A DNA stretch of 64,000 nucleotides from Amycolatopsis orientalis DSM 43388. Its GTDB lineage: Bacteria; Actinomycetota; Actinomycetes; Mycobacteriales; Pseudonocardiaceae. A program made the position numbers and the translations under genes. A model generated the notes under the pieces. It did no database searches. It saw only the letters and a list, made by a program, of their open reading frames with translations, and was not told the DNA's origin. Position 1 is the first letter of the stretch; each line of letters starts with the position of its first letter. Positions 16,449 to 24,177 of the stretch are shown here, in pieces. The DNA lies in NCBI RefSeq assembly GCF_000411975.1, contig NZ_ASXG01000130.1, positions 1-64,000 on the forward strand, in the 5' to 3' direction.

Positions 16449-16622
16449 TCAGCGGTCCCGGCGACGCGGTTTCGGCGCGTTCCGGGCATCGCCGGTAATG
16501 GTGAACGCGGGTCCGGCGGGCTTCCCGTCCTCGCGTTTCTCCTGGAGAGTCCGCTTGAACCCGTCGGCGATCTCGTCGACAAGCTCATCGTTGTGCCGGT
16601 CGTCCTTGCGCGCGTAACTCAT
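16449..16622 (-). CDS. Very small conserved-looking basic protein, 57 residues
   Basis: This short reading frame encodes a charged protein beginning MSYARKDDRHNDELVDEIAD. It continues with FKRTLQEKREDGKPAG and ends in a basic tail PKPRRRDR. The reasons to accept it are the GGAGAACCC ribosome binding site directly before the ATG, actinobacterial codon use, and its tidy fit between fdxA and the divergent GNAT gene. No membrane segment and no known domain is seen. Function is unknown. It is divergent from the GNAT gene with 46 bases between starts. Confidence 0.6.
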   Translation of the reverse strand: MSYARKDDRHNDELVDEIADGFKRTLQEKREDGKPAGPAFTITGDARNAPKPRRRDR

Positions 16623-16668
16623 GGGTTCTCCTGCGGAACGGGACAGCTCTCTCCGTCACAATCTAACC

Positions 16669-17418
16669 GTGAACTCCCGGGAAAAGCTCGAAATCGTGTG
16701 CGCGAAAGCGTGGCCGGCGGTGGTCGAGGAGCCGCTCGGGGAATGGACTTTGCGCTGGGCGGACGGCTTCACCGGGCGCGCGAACAGCGCACTCGCGGTC
16801 GGCGACCCCGGCTGTGCGGTCCCGGACGCGCTCGAGGCGGTATGTGACTTCGCCCACGCCCGCGGCATTCCGCCCGCGGTTCAGGTGCTGGAAGACAGCG
16901 AACTGGAGCGCGAGGTGGCCGCGGCGGGCTGGCGCGAGCAGGTCGAGCACGCCGCCGGGCACCAGGTGTCGGTGCTGACCGGTCCGCTGCCGTCCGGTCC
17001 TTCGCCGGACGCCGAGGTGCTCGACCAGGCGACGCCGGAATGGTGGGCGTTGGCCGAGAACACCACCGAGCCGAGTTCCGCCCAGTGGCACGTCGTGACC
17101 ACCGGGAAGGTCGGTTACGGCGTGGTGCTCGCCGATGGCGTCACGGCGGGCGCGGTGCGCGGCGCGATCGTGGACGGCTGGCTGCACGTCGGCCGGCTCG
17201 CGGTCGCACCGGAGTTCCGCCGCCGCGGCCTGGCCACCACGGTGCTGCACGCGCTCGCCGGCTGGGGCCGCGCGCACGGCGCGGAGAAGTGGGTCCTGCA
17301 AGTGGCGGCGGGGAACACCGGTGCGCTGGCGTTGTATTCCGCGCTGGGCTGTTCGGAGCACCACAGGTACCGGTACTGGGGCCCGGCGCCGCGGACGTGC
17401 GAGGATCGCCAGTCGTGA
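16669..17418 (+). CDS. GNAT acetyltransferase preceding fbiA
   Basis: This 249-residue protein carries a GNAT fold in its C-terminal half: a beta strand WLHVGRLAVAPEFRRRGLA with the acetyl-CoA-binding R/Q-x-x-G-x-A loop at about residues 180-190, and GNTGALALYSALGCSEHHRY near the end. The N-terminal half (about 1-115, WPAVVEEPLGEWTLRWADGFT) resembles the degenerate first GNAT repeat of two-domain N-acetyltransferases. The acceptor is unknown. The GTG at 16669 was chosen because homology-like sequence begins there; an open frame runs back to 16621. Its stop overlaps the fbiA start (GTGA), so it is translated with the F420 genes. Confidence 0.85.
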   Translation: MNSREKLEIVCAKAWPAVVEEPLGEWTLRWADGFTGRANSALAVGDPGCAVPDALEAVCDFAHARGIPPAVQVLEDSELEREVAAAGWREQVEHAAGHQVSVLTGPLPSGPSPDAEVLDQATPEWWALAENTTEPSSAQWHVVTTGKVGYGVVLADGVTAGAVRGAIVDGWLHVGRLAVAPEFRRRGLATTVLHALAGWGRAHGAEKWVLQVAAGNTGALALYSALGCSEHHRYRYWGPAPRTCEDRQS

Positions 17419-18407
17419 AGATCGTCGTACTGGTTGGCGGGGTGGGCGGCGCCCGCTTCCTGCTCGGGGTCAAGACCGCACTCGGACTGCCCGCGATCGG
17501 CGCGGGCGAGTCCCCGCACGAGATCACCGCGCTGGTCAACACCGGCGACGACGTGTGGATGCACGGCCTGCGCATCTGCCCGGATCTCGACACCTGCATG
17601 TACACCCTCGGCGGCGGCATCGACACCGAACGCGGCTGGGGCCACGCGGGCGAGACCTGGACGGTCAAGGAGGAACTCGCCGCCTACGGCGCGGAGCCGA
17701 CCTGGTTCGGGCTCGGCGACAAGGACATCGCGACGCACCTGATCCGTTCGCGGATGCTGCGCGCGGGCTATCCGCTGTCCCAGGTCACCGAGGCGCTGTG
17801 CGACCGCTGGCAGCCCGGCGTGCGGCTGCTGCCGATGTCGGACGACCGGGTCGAGACGCACGTCGTGATCGACGATCCGGAGAACCCGGAGCAGCGCAAG
17901 GCCGTGCACTTCCAGGAATGGTGGGTGCGCTACCGGGCCGGCCTGCCCGCGCATTCGATCGTCGCCGTGGGCAACGACGAGGCCAAGCCCGGCCCGGGCG
18001 TGCTCGAAGCACTGGCCGAGGCGGACGTCGTGCTGTTCGCGCCGTCGAACCCGGTCGTGTCGGTCGGCACGACGCTCGGCGTGCCCGGGGTGCGCGACGC
18101 GCTGCGGAAATCCCGCGCGAAGGTCGTCGGGGTGTCGCCGATCATCGGCGGGAAAGCGTTGCGCGGCATGGCCGACGCGTGCCTCACGGCGATCGGCGTG
18201 GAGACCTCCGCGGAGGCGGTCGGCCGCCACTACGGCGCGCGGTCGGACGGCGGCGTGCTCGACGGCTGGCTCGTCGCGCCGGAGGATCACGAGGTCACGG
18301 TGCCCGGCGTGGACGTGCGCGCGGTGCCGCTGCTGATGTCCGATGTGGACGCGACGGCGGACATGGTCCGCGCGGCGCTCGACGTGGCTGGAGTGTCCCT
18401 TGGCTGA
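17415..18407 (+). CDS. fbiA: 2-phospho-L-lactate/phosphoenolpyruvate transferase for F420
   Basis: This CofD/FbiA enzyme (330 residues) joins the activated C3 moiety to 7,8-didemethyl-8-hydroxy-5-deazaflavin (Fo) to form (dehydro)coenzyme F420-0. The N-terminal VVLVGGVGGARFLLG is the family nucleotide-binding strand-loop, followed by NTGDDVWMHGLRICPDLDT. Conserved GDKDIATHLIR, FAPSNPVVS and SPIIGGKALRG complete the pattern. In actinobacteria the donor is enolpyruvyl-diphospho-guanosine made by FbiD. The GTG start overlaps the GNAT stop, and fbiB overlaps its end. Confidence 0.95.
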   Translation: MKIVVLVGGVGGARFLLGVKTALGLPAIGAGESPHEITALVNTGDDVWMHGLRICPDLDTCMYTLGGGIDTERGWGHAGETWTVKEELAAYGAEPTWFGLGDKDIATHLIRSRMLRAGYPLSQVTEALCDRWQPGVRLLPMSDDRVETHVVIDDPENPEQRKAVHFQEWWVRYRAGLPAHSIVAVGNDEAKPGPGVLEALAEADVVLFAPSNPVVSVGTTLGVPGVRDALRKSRAKVVGVSPIIGGKALRGMADACLTAIGVETSAEAVGRHYGARSDGGVLDGWLVAPEDHEVTVPGVDVRAVPLLMSDVDATADMVRAALDVAGVSLG

Positions 18408-19737
18408 TCACGCTTCGCAGAAGATCGAGATCCTGCCGGTCCCCGGGCTGCCGGAGTTCCGTCCCGGGGACGACCTGACCGGCGCGATCGTGGCCGCCGC
18501 GCCGTGGCTGCGTTCCGGCGACGTGGTCGTGGTGACCAGCAAGGCGTTTTCGAAGATCGAGGGCCGGCTGGTGCGCGTGCCGAGCGACCCGGAGGAGCGC
18601 GACGCGGCCCGGCGCGAGCTGATCGAGCAGGAATCGGTGCGCGTGGTCGCCCGGATCGCGCGCACGCTGATCACCGAGAACCAGCTGGGCATCGTCCAGG
18701 CAGCGGCCGGGATCGACGCGTCGAACGTGCGCGGCGACGAGGTCGCGTTGCTGCCCGCGGACCCGGACGCGTCCGCGTTGGCTCTGCGCAACGGGTTGCG
18801 GGAACGGCTGGGCGTCGAGGTGGCGGTGGTCGTCACCGACACCATGGGCCGGGCCTGGCGAGTGGGCCAGACGGACGCCGCGATCGGCGCGTCGGGTTTG
18901 CGCGTGCTGCACGGGTACGCCGGAGAGGTCGATTCGCAGGGCAACGAGCTGGCGGTTACCGAAATCGCGGTCGCGGACGAGATCGCCGCCGCCGCGGATC
19001 TGGTCAAGGGCAAGCTCGGCGGATTGCCGGTGGCGGTCGTGCGCGGCCTGCGGATCGACGACGACGGCTCCACCGCGCGCGACCTGATCCGCCCGATCGA
19101 AACCGACCTCTTTCGCTTGGGCGCCAACGAAGCCATCGCGCAGGGCCGCCGGGAAGCCGTGCCGCACCGGCGTTCGGTCCGGCAGTTCAGCGACGAGCCG
19201 GTGGATCCCGAAGCCATGCGCCGCGCCGTCGCGTCCGCGCTCACCGCGCCCGCGCCGCACCACACGCACCCCGTCCGGTTCCTGTGGCTGCGCGACGAAG
19301 GCCTGCGCCGCAAACTCCTCGACGCGATGCGCGCCTCCTGGGAAGCCGATCTGACCAGCGACGGCTTCACCCCTGAGCAGATCACGAAACGCCTGTCCCG
19401 CGGCGACATTCTTTATCGCGCACCGGAATTGGTCATCCCGTTCCTGGTTCCCGAAGGCGCGCACACCTACCGCGACGACCGCCGGAACCGGCACGAGCGC
19501 ACCATGTTCACCGTCGCCGCCGGCGCCGCGGTGCAGGGCCTGCTGGTCGCGCTGGCCGCCGAGGACCTCGGTTCCTGCTGGATCGGCTCGACCATTTTCG
19601 CCGCCGACCTGGTCCGGTCCACTTTGGACCTGGACGACCAGTGGCATCCGCTCGGCGCGGTCGCGATCGGGCACCCGGCCGAGCCCGCTCCCCCGCGCGG
19701 ACCGCTTTCCCCCGGCGATGGGCTGATCGAACGATGA
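18400..19737 (+). CDS. fbiB: Bifunctional F420:gamma-glutamyl ligase / FMN-dependent dehydro-F420 reductase
   Basis: This 445-residue fusion adds gamma-linked glutamates to F420-0. In the actinobacterial form it also reduces dehydro-F420-0. Residues 1 to about 245 are the CofE ligase domain (VVVTSKAFSKIEGR, ITENQLGIVQAAAGID, TDTMGRAWRVGQTD, AIGASGL). From about 248 a nitroreductase-fold FMN domain follows (PHRRSVRQFSDEPVD, GAAVQGLLVALAAEDLGSCWIGS). Length and domain order match M. tuberculosis FbiB. The start is an unusual TTG at 18400, chosen because it overlaps the fbiA stop by 8 bases and no nearer alternative start exists. A Nudix gene overlaps its stop. Confidence 0.95.
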   Translation: MADHASQKIEILPVPGLPEFRPGDDLTGAIVAAAPWLRSGDVVVVTSKAFSKIEGRLVRVPSDPEERDAARRELIEQESVRVVARIARTLITENQLGIVQAAAGIDASNVRGDEVALLPADPDASALALRNGLRERLGVEVAVVVTDTMGRAWRVGQTDAAIGASGLRVLHGYAGEVDSQGNELAVTEIAVADEIAAAADLVKGKLGGLPVAVVRGLRIDDDGSTARDLIRPIETDLFRLGANEAIAQGRREAVPHRRSVRQFSDEPVDPEAMRRAVASALTAPAPHHTHPVRFLWLRDEGLRRKLLDAMRASWEADLTSDGFTPEQITKRLSRGDILYRAPELVIPFLVPEGAHTYRDDRRNRHERTMFTVAAGAAVQGLLVALAAEDLGSCWIGSTIFAADLVRSTLDLDDQWHPLGAVAIGHPAEPAPPRGPLSPGDGLIER

Positions 19738-20261
19738 CCCTGCACGAATCCGCCGTCGCCGCGCTCACCGACTGGAAACCCGAGTCTCCGGCGCAAGAGT
19801 CGCTGCGGCAAGCGTTTCTCGGCTTCCTGGCGGCGCGACCGGACACTTGTCAGCGCTCCTGCGAGGCCGGGCACCTGACCGCGTCCGCGGTGGTCCTCGA
19901 CTCGACCGGCACGCAGATCCTGCTGACCCTGCACCCGCGCGTCGGCCGCTGGCTGCAACTCGGCGGCCACTGCGAACCGTCCGACGCGTCGCTGGCCGAA
20001 GCCGCCCTGCGCGAGGCGACCGAGGAATCCGGCATGAGCGGCCTCGTCATCGGGGAAACGCCGGTGCACCTGGACGTCCACCCGATCACCTGCTCGCTGG
20101 GCGTCCCGACGAGGCATTTCGACGTCCGGTACGTGGTCCACGCCCCGCCCGGCGCGGAACCGGTGCGCAGCGAGGAGTCCGACGACCTGCGCTGGTGGCC
20201 GGTCGACGCGCTGCCCGCGGGTTCGGAAGACCTGGCCGAATTGATCGCGGCGGCCCGTTAG
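19734..20261 (+). CDS. Nudix hydrolase in the F420 operon
   Basis: This 175-residue Nudix protein has the Nudix box at about residues 77-99, with G77, the glutamate pair E96-E97 in REATEES and the final glycine all present. The substrate strand before it (LLTLHPRVGRWLQLGGHCE) resembles the NUDIX family that hydrolyses nucleotide-sugar or dinucleotide pyrophosphates. Its ATG overlaps the fbiB stop (ATGA), so it belongs to the same transcription unit. A role in cleaning up nucleotide by-products of F420 synthesis or acting on F420 precursors is only a suggestion from context. Confidence 0.88.
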   Translation: MTLHESAVAALTDWKPESPAQESLRQAFLGFLAARPDTCQRSCEAGHLTASAVVLDSTGTQILLTLHPRVGRWLQLGGHCEPSDASLAEAALREATEESGMSGLVIGETPVHLDVHPITCSLGVPTRHFDVRYVVHAPPGAEPVRSEESDDLRWWPVDALPAGSEDLAELIAAAR

Positions 20262-20264
20262 CCT
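20259..20264 (+). promoter_or_regulatory. -10 box for leaderless small membrane protein gene
   Basis: TAGCCT overlaps the Nudix stop codon and ends 6 bases before the ATG at 20271, with no ribosome binding site between. Confidence 0.45.
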
Positions 20265-20270
20265 GGACGC

Positions 20271-20417
20271 ATGGACCTGGCGCGACCGCACCCGCACCCG
20301 GGCGGCACCGGCGCGGCCATCAGCGGATGGGTGGTGCTAATCGGCTTCGCGGTGGCATTCGCGCTGCTGGCGCTGGGCATTGTGGTGAGCATCCGGAAGA
20401 AACGGCGGCAACGATGA
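20271..20417 (+). CDS. 48-residue single-span membrane protein
   Basis: This small frame encodes an N-terminal His/Pro-rich stretch (MDLARPHPHPGGTG), one membrane helix of about 25 residues (WVVLIGFAVAFALLALGIVV) and a basic tail (IRKKRRQR). The positive-inside rule places the C-terminus in the cytoplasm. A leaderless -10 box precedes it and its stop overlaps the ATG of the GntR gene (ATGA), good signs that it is real and co-translated with the regulator. Similar tiny membrane proteins accompany YtrA-type regulators. Function is unknown. Confidence 0.65.
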   Translation: MDLARPHPHPGGTGAAISGWVVLIGFAVAFALLALGIVVSIRKKRRQR

Positions 20418-20767
20418 GCATCACCTACGACCCGGCTTCGTCCGTTCCGCCGTTCGAACAGGTCCGGACCTCGCTGGCCAACCAGATCAACGACGGCACC
20501 CTCGCAGTCGGCACGAAACTCCCGACGGTGCGCGGACTGGCCGCGGAACTGGGCATCGCCCCGAACACCGTGGCGCGTGCGTACCGCGAACTCGAGGAAG
20601 CCGGTCTGCTCGAAACCCGAGGCAGAGCAGGCACTTTTGTCAGCGCGACCGGCGACGAGACCCTGTCGCGCGCACAAGCCGCCGCGGCCGCGTACGCCGA
20701 GGTCATCCGAGGATTGGGCTTGTCCGCGGAGCAAGGCGTGGCCATCGCCGCGGCTGCCCTGCGCTGA
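20414..20767 (+). CDS. GntR/YtrA-type transcriptional regulator
   Basis: This 117-residue short GntR regulator of the YtrA subfamily has a winged helix in residues 10-75 (PFEQVRTSLANQINDG, LPTVRGLAAELGIAPNTVARAYRELE, ETRGRAGTFV). The C-terminal part is only a small helical dimerisation tail. Such proteins usually control adjacent ABC-transporter or membrane-protein genes. Here the only membrane partner is the 48-residue protein translated just before it. No operator could be recognised with confidence. Confidence 0.9.
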   Translation: MSITYDPASSVPPFEQVRTSLANQINDGTLAVGTKLPTVRGLAAELGIAPNTVARAYRELEEAGLLETRGRAGTFVSATGDETLSRAQAAAAAYAEVIRGLGLSAEQGVAIAAAALR

Positions 20768-20822
20768 CCGCGGCGAGGATTTAGCATCTGGTCTTGTCCA
20801 AGCCCGACCCGATGGGAAACCC

Positions 20823-21092
20823 ATGCTGAAATTCGTCCTGCCGGGCGCGCTGATCCTGCTGCTGGTGGTCGTCCTGGTCCTGAAATTCACGGTCGGACGG
20901 CCGAAGCCGCAGCCGCCCCAGGCCGGGCCGGGGCGGTATCCGGGGCAGCCGGGCGGTCCGTACGGTCAGCCGCCGCAGGGGCAGTACCCGCCGCAGCAGT
21001 TCCCGCAGGCGGGGGAAAACCCCCAGCAGCCGGGTGCGCAGCAGCAGTATCCGCCGCAGCCCGGGCAGCAGCAGTACCCGCCGCAGGGTTGA
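20823..21092 (+). CDS. Membrane-anchored proline/glutamine/tyrosine-rich protein, first of pair
   Basis: This 89-residue protein has one N-terminal membrane helix (about residues 4-25, FVLPGALILLLVVVLVLKF) and then a low-complexity tail rich in P, Q, G and Y with repeated QYPPQ units. The tail is probably cytoplasmic or periplasmic and disordered. The function is unknown. The protein resembles the next gene in design, and the two look like tandem duplicates whose tails have diverged. A TAGCAT box lies about 35 bases upstream of the ATG. Confidence 0.75.
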   Translation: MLKFVLPGALILLLVVVLVLKFTVGRPKPQPPQAGPGRYPGQPGGPYGQPPQGQYPPQQFPQAGENPQQPGAQQQYPPQPGQQQYPPQG

Positions 21093-21159
21093 GCCACTCC
21101 GTGCGCGAACCCGACTGAGCAGCCTACGATGAAGCCTCGCCCAGGGGAGGAACTTCATC

Positions 21160-21477
21160 GTGGCTCTACAGCCTTGGCACCTCATCATCTTGCTGCTTCT
21201 GGCTGGCCTGGTGTTCGCGATCGTGCGGACGGTGCGGGCCTCGTCGAGGCGCAAGCAAGGCCCGCCGCCGGGGTACTTCCCGCCGCAGCAGGGCTACCCG
21301 CCGCCCGGCCAGGGCTATCCGCCGTACCCGGGCCAGCAGGGCTATCCCGCGCAGAACTACCCCGGGCCGCCCGGCTATCCGCCGCCCGGCCCGCAGTACC
21401 CGAACGCCCCGCAACCGCCCGTCGACCAGTACCCGCCGCAGGGCCAGAACCCGCAGAACCCGTACCCACCGCGCTGA
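21160..21477 (+). CDS. Membrane-anchored proline/glycine/tyrosine-rich protein, second of pair
   Basis: This 105-residue protein starts with MALQPWHLIILLLLAGLVF, which looks like the N-terminal helix of TatA (PWHLII is a TatA hallmark). It lacks the TatA amphipathic helix and instead has a basic hinge (RASSRRKQ) and about 70 residues of PPGYP/GQGYPP repeats. The GTG start is supported by GGGGAGG 7 bases upstream. Function is unknown; such disordered tyrosine/proline tails often mediate self-association. It ends 2 bases before the convergent glycosylase gene. Confidence 0.75.
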   Translation: MALQPWHLIILLLLAGLVFAIVRTVRASSRRKQGPPPGYFPPQQGYPPPGQGYPPYPGQQGYPAQNYPGPPGYPPPGPQYPNAPQPPVDQYPPQGQNPQNPYPPR

Positions 21478-21478
21478 T

Positions 21479-22372
21479 TCACATCGCCCGGTAATCCCGC
21501 AGCTCGATCCGCGGCCCGAACCGCGGCCGCCGGGCCCCGGCCGCCCCGAGATACCGGATCGCCCGCTGCCGCTGCGGCGCGTAGGGCGCGAGCACCTCCG
21601 CCATCTCCTCGTCGTCGATCTTCCGCCCGAGCAGCGTGTACCCGACCGTCGCCGGGATGTTGTAGTCGCCGAAGCTGACCGCGTCCGGGTCGCCCCACGC
21701 GCGCTGGGCGACCTCCGCCGCCGTCCACACGCCGACGCCCCGCACCTTCCGCAGCCAGGCGCGTCCCTCTGCCCCGCGCAGCCGCACCGCTTCCTCGAGC
21801 CGCGGGGCTGCCCGGGCCGCCTCGAGCAAGGCCGTGCGGCGCTTGAGGTCCACGCCGATCTTGTGCCAGTTCCAGTCCACAATGGACCGGATGGCGAGCG
21901 GGTCCGGCGGCACCCGAAGGAACTCCGGCCCGGGTCCGGGAGCCCGCGTGCCGAACCACCGGCACAGCTCCGCCCACGACCGGATCGCTTCCTTGCCGCT
22001 CACCTTCTGTTCGAGGATCGCCAGCACGAGCGCGTCCCACACCCGCCCGGTCGAGCCCAGCCGCAGTCCCGGCGCGGCGCGGCGCGCCTCGGCGATCACG
22101 TCGTGGTGCGCGACGAAGCCGGTGTCGTCATCGTCCGCGCCGAGCAGCGCGGGCACGCCGTCGAGCAGGAACTCCGCCCCATCGCCCCAGGCTTCGGCCT
22201 CGACGACCCCGTCCGGCCGGTGCAGCAGCGCCAAGGTTCCTTTGCCGCCGGGCGTGTTCGCGGCCAGCCACCAGACGCCGCGGTCGCGCCGGAAGTTCAG
22301 CGACCCGCGCCCGCGGCTCAGCGGACCCAGCACCTGTGCCAGGTCCACCGGAAACCCCGGACGCCACTCCAT
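21479..22372 (-). CDS. HhH-GPD DNA glycosylase, AlkA-like
   Basis: This 297-residue DNA repair glycosylase has the helix-hairpin-helix-GPD core in its C-terminal two thirds: ILEQKVSGKEAIRSW, LRKVRGVGVWTAAEVAQRAWGD, and the catalytic aspartate in VSFGDYNIP. It would remove alkylated purines by base excision. The N-terminal domain (about 1-95) matches the AlkA-like mixed fold. The ATG at 22372 overlaps the upstream manB stop by one base; a GTG at 22375 is an equivalent alternative. The second alkyl-base glycosylase in the window is tag. Confidence 0.9.
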   Translation of the reverse strand: MEWRPGFPVDLAQVLGPLSRGRGSLNFRRDRGVWWLAANTPGGKGTLALLHRPDGVVEAEAWGDGAEFLLDGVPALLGADDDDTGFVAHHDVIAEARRAAPGLRLGSTGRVWDALVLAILEQKVSGKEAIRSWAELCRWFGTRAPGPGPEFLRVPPDPLAIRSIVDWNWHKIGVDLKRRTALLEAARAAPRLEEAVRLRGAEGRAWLRKVRGVGVWTAAEVAQRAWGDPDAVSFGDYNIPATVGYTLLGRKIDDEEMAEVLAPYAPQRQRAIRYLGAAGARRPRFGPRIELRDYRAM

Positions 22373-23457
22373 CACGCGTCGCTCGAAAACCGGATGCCGC
22401 CGTCCGGCACCGTAACGCCGGGCCAGATCCGCGCGCCGTCGAGCAGTTCGCAGCGAGCGCCCACCGACGCGCCGTCGCCGAGCACCACGCCGCGCAGCAC
22501 CGCGCCCTCGCCGACCTGTGCGCCGCGGCCCAGCACCGAATTCTCGACAATCGCGTCCGGGCCGATCACCGCATCGTCGAAGATGACCGAGCCGGACACC
22601 GTCGCTCCCCGCCCGACCGCCGCCCGGACACCGATCGTGGTCCCGCCGGCGAGCTTCGCTCCGGAAGAGACGGCAGCCCCGTCCAGCACCAAAAACTCGC
22701 CGGTCGGCCCGGCCAGCGCTGACGTGGGCGCGACACCGCGAACCAGATCGGCGCTGCCGCGGACGAACGCCTCCGGCGTGCCGACGTCGAGCCAGTACGA
22801 AGCATCGACAAATCCGTGCAGATGCGCGCCGTTTTCGAGGAGCCCGGGGAAAGTCTCGCGCTCGACCGACACCCGCCGCCCGGCCGGAATGGTCTCGATC
22901 ACCGGACGGCGGAAGACGTAGCACCCGGCGTTGATCTGATCCGTCGGCGGGTTCGGCGTCTTCTCCAGGAAGGCCGTGACCCGCCCGTCCGCGTCGGTCG
23001 GCACCGAGCCGAACCGGCTGGGGTCGGGGACCCGCTGGAGGTGCAGCGTCACGTCCGCGCCGGAGTCGAGGTGGGTGCGCAGCTGGGCGTGCAGGTCGGC
23101 CCCGGACAGGATGTCGCCGTTGAAGACGATCGCGTGGTCGGCGCGCAGCCGGTCGTAGACGTTGCGGATGGCGCCGCCGGTGTCGAGCGGCTCCTCCTCC
23201 ACCACGTACTCGAGTTCCAGGCCGTGCGCGGATCCGTCGCCGAAGTACTCCTCGAACACCTCGGCCCGGTACGACGTGCCGAGCACCACGTGCCGGATCC
23301 CGGCCGCGCGGATGCGGGAGAACAGGTGGCTCAGGTAGGGCGTGCCCGCCGTCGGCAGCATCGGCTTCGGCGCGGACAGCGTGAGCGGGCGCAGCCGCGT
23401 GCCCTGGCCGCCGACCAGTACGACGGCGTCGACCTCGACCTCGACCTCGGACGTCAC
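22372..23457 (-). CDS. manB: Mannose-1-phosphate guanylyltransferase type NDP-sugar pyrophosphorylase
   Basis: This 361-residue nucleotidyltransferase would make GDP-mannose from GTP and mannose 1-phosphate for glycolipids and glycoproteins. The activation loop GGQGTRLRPLTLSAPKPMLP is at about residues 14-33, followed by FNGDILSGADL and EKTPNPPTDQINAGCYVF. The C-terminal left-handed beta-helix (about 255-350) matches actinobacterial ManB/ManC (Rv3264c-like). The GTG at 23457 is preferred over one 8 codons upstream because AAAGGAG is correctly spaced before it. Sugar specificity is inferred from synteny next to wbbL and fbiAB; a glucose or other NDP-sugar role is possible. Confidence 0.85.
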   Translation of the reverse strand: MTSEVEVEVDAVVLVGGQGTRLRPLTLSAPKPMLPTAGTPYLSHLFSRIRAAGIRHVVLGTSYRAEVFEEYFGDGSAHGLELEYVVEEEPLDTGGAIRNVYDRLRADHAIVFNGDILSGADLHAQLRTHLDSGADVTLHLQRVPDPSRFGSVPTDADGRVTAFLEKTPNPPTDQINAGCYVFRRPVIETIPAGRRVSVERETFPGLLENGAHLHGFVDASYWLDVGTPEAFVRGSADLVRGVAPTSALAGPTGEFLVLDGAAVSSGAKLAGGTTIGVRAAVGRGATVSGSVIFDDAVIGPDAIVENSVLGRGAQVGEGAVLRGVVLGDGASVGARCELLDGARIWPGVTVPDGGIRFSSDA

Positions 23458-23597
23458 AGAAATCTCCTTTGTATCACGCACCGCTGAGCGACAAGCCGCG
23501 GGAAACGTGGGCGGCGCGGGCCCCGAGGGCCTACCCTAGACAGGAAACAGGCGGGCCTTTCCCGAGAGGCCCCGGGTCAGTCGGGAGGCCGAGGGGA

Positions 23598-24077
23598 ATG
23601 GACCCCCGCGATCGCGCGGACGCTCTGCTCGCACGCGCACGATCCCGCGGCGCCTTCGTGGTGACGCCGGACAACATGACGTCTCCGATGGATTCCTCCA
23701 GCACCCAGCAGATCTCCGCTTCGGTGGTCTCCGGGCTGGACCCGGACACGACGACGCAGCTGCCCGCGTCGCTGATCGAAGAGAACGACCATCCGCTGGC
23801 CAGCGGCACGCGCACCCAGCCGTCGCCGCATCCGCTGGCCCAGCCGACGCCGACGCGGCCGCTCGAAGTCTCGGGCGCGCAGGACACCGCCCCGCAGCCG
23901 ACGGTGCCGAGCCCGGCCGGTCCGCAGACCACGACGCCGCTGGTCCCGCGCCCGCAGGCGAAGCCGGTGGCGAGCCCGCTGAAGGACCCGGCCGAGGAGG
24001 AAATGACCGGTCTGGTCCCGACGATCAAGCAGACCAACGGACGGTCCAACCTGTCCCGGCGGCTCGACGGGCTGTGA
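23598..24077 (+). CDS. Conserved-looking disordered protein upstream of wbbL
   Basis: This 159-residue protein is not recognised. It starts with a small charged helix (MDPRDRADALLARARSRG) and has a long Ser/Thr/Pro-rich middle that should be disordered (about residues 30-130). It ends with a conserved-looking C-terminal motif (EEEMTGLVPTIKQTNGRSNL). There is no signal peptide or membrane segment. The GAGGGGA ribosome binding site directly precedes the ATG. It is divergent from manB and convergent with wbbL. Confidence 0.65.
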   Translation: MDPRDRADALLARARSRGAFVVTPDNMTSPMDSSSTQQISASVVSGLDPDTTTQLPASLIEENDHPLASGTRTQPSPHPLAQPTPTRPLEVSGAQDTAPQPTVPSPAGPQTTTPLVPRPQAKPVASPLKDPAEEEMTGLVPTIKQTNGRSNLSRRLDGL

Positions 24078-24145
24078 TCTTCGCGGGGTTCCGCGCCTGA
24101 TCTTCCCGACCGCGAAGCGTTGCGGCGGCTGAGCATCCGGACGAT

Positions 24146-24164
24146 CCCCCGGGCAGGCCGGGGG
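24146..24164. terminator. Weak hairpin between the disordered protein and wbbL
   Basis: CCCCCGG (24146-24152) can pair with CCGGGGG (24158-24164) across a short loop in the 100-base gap between two convergent genes. The stem is short and there is no T-run. Confidence 0.4.
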
Positions 24165-24177
24165 TCCGTCGCGAACC

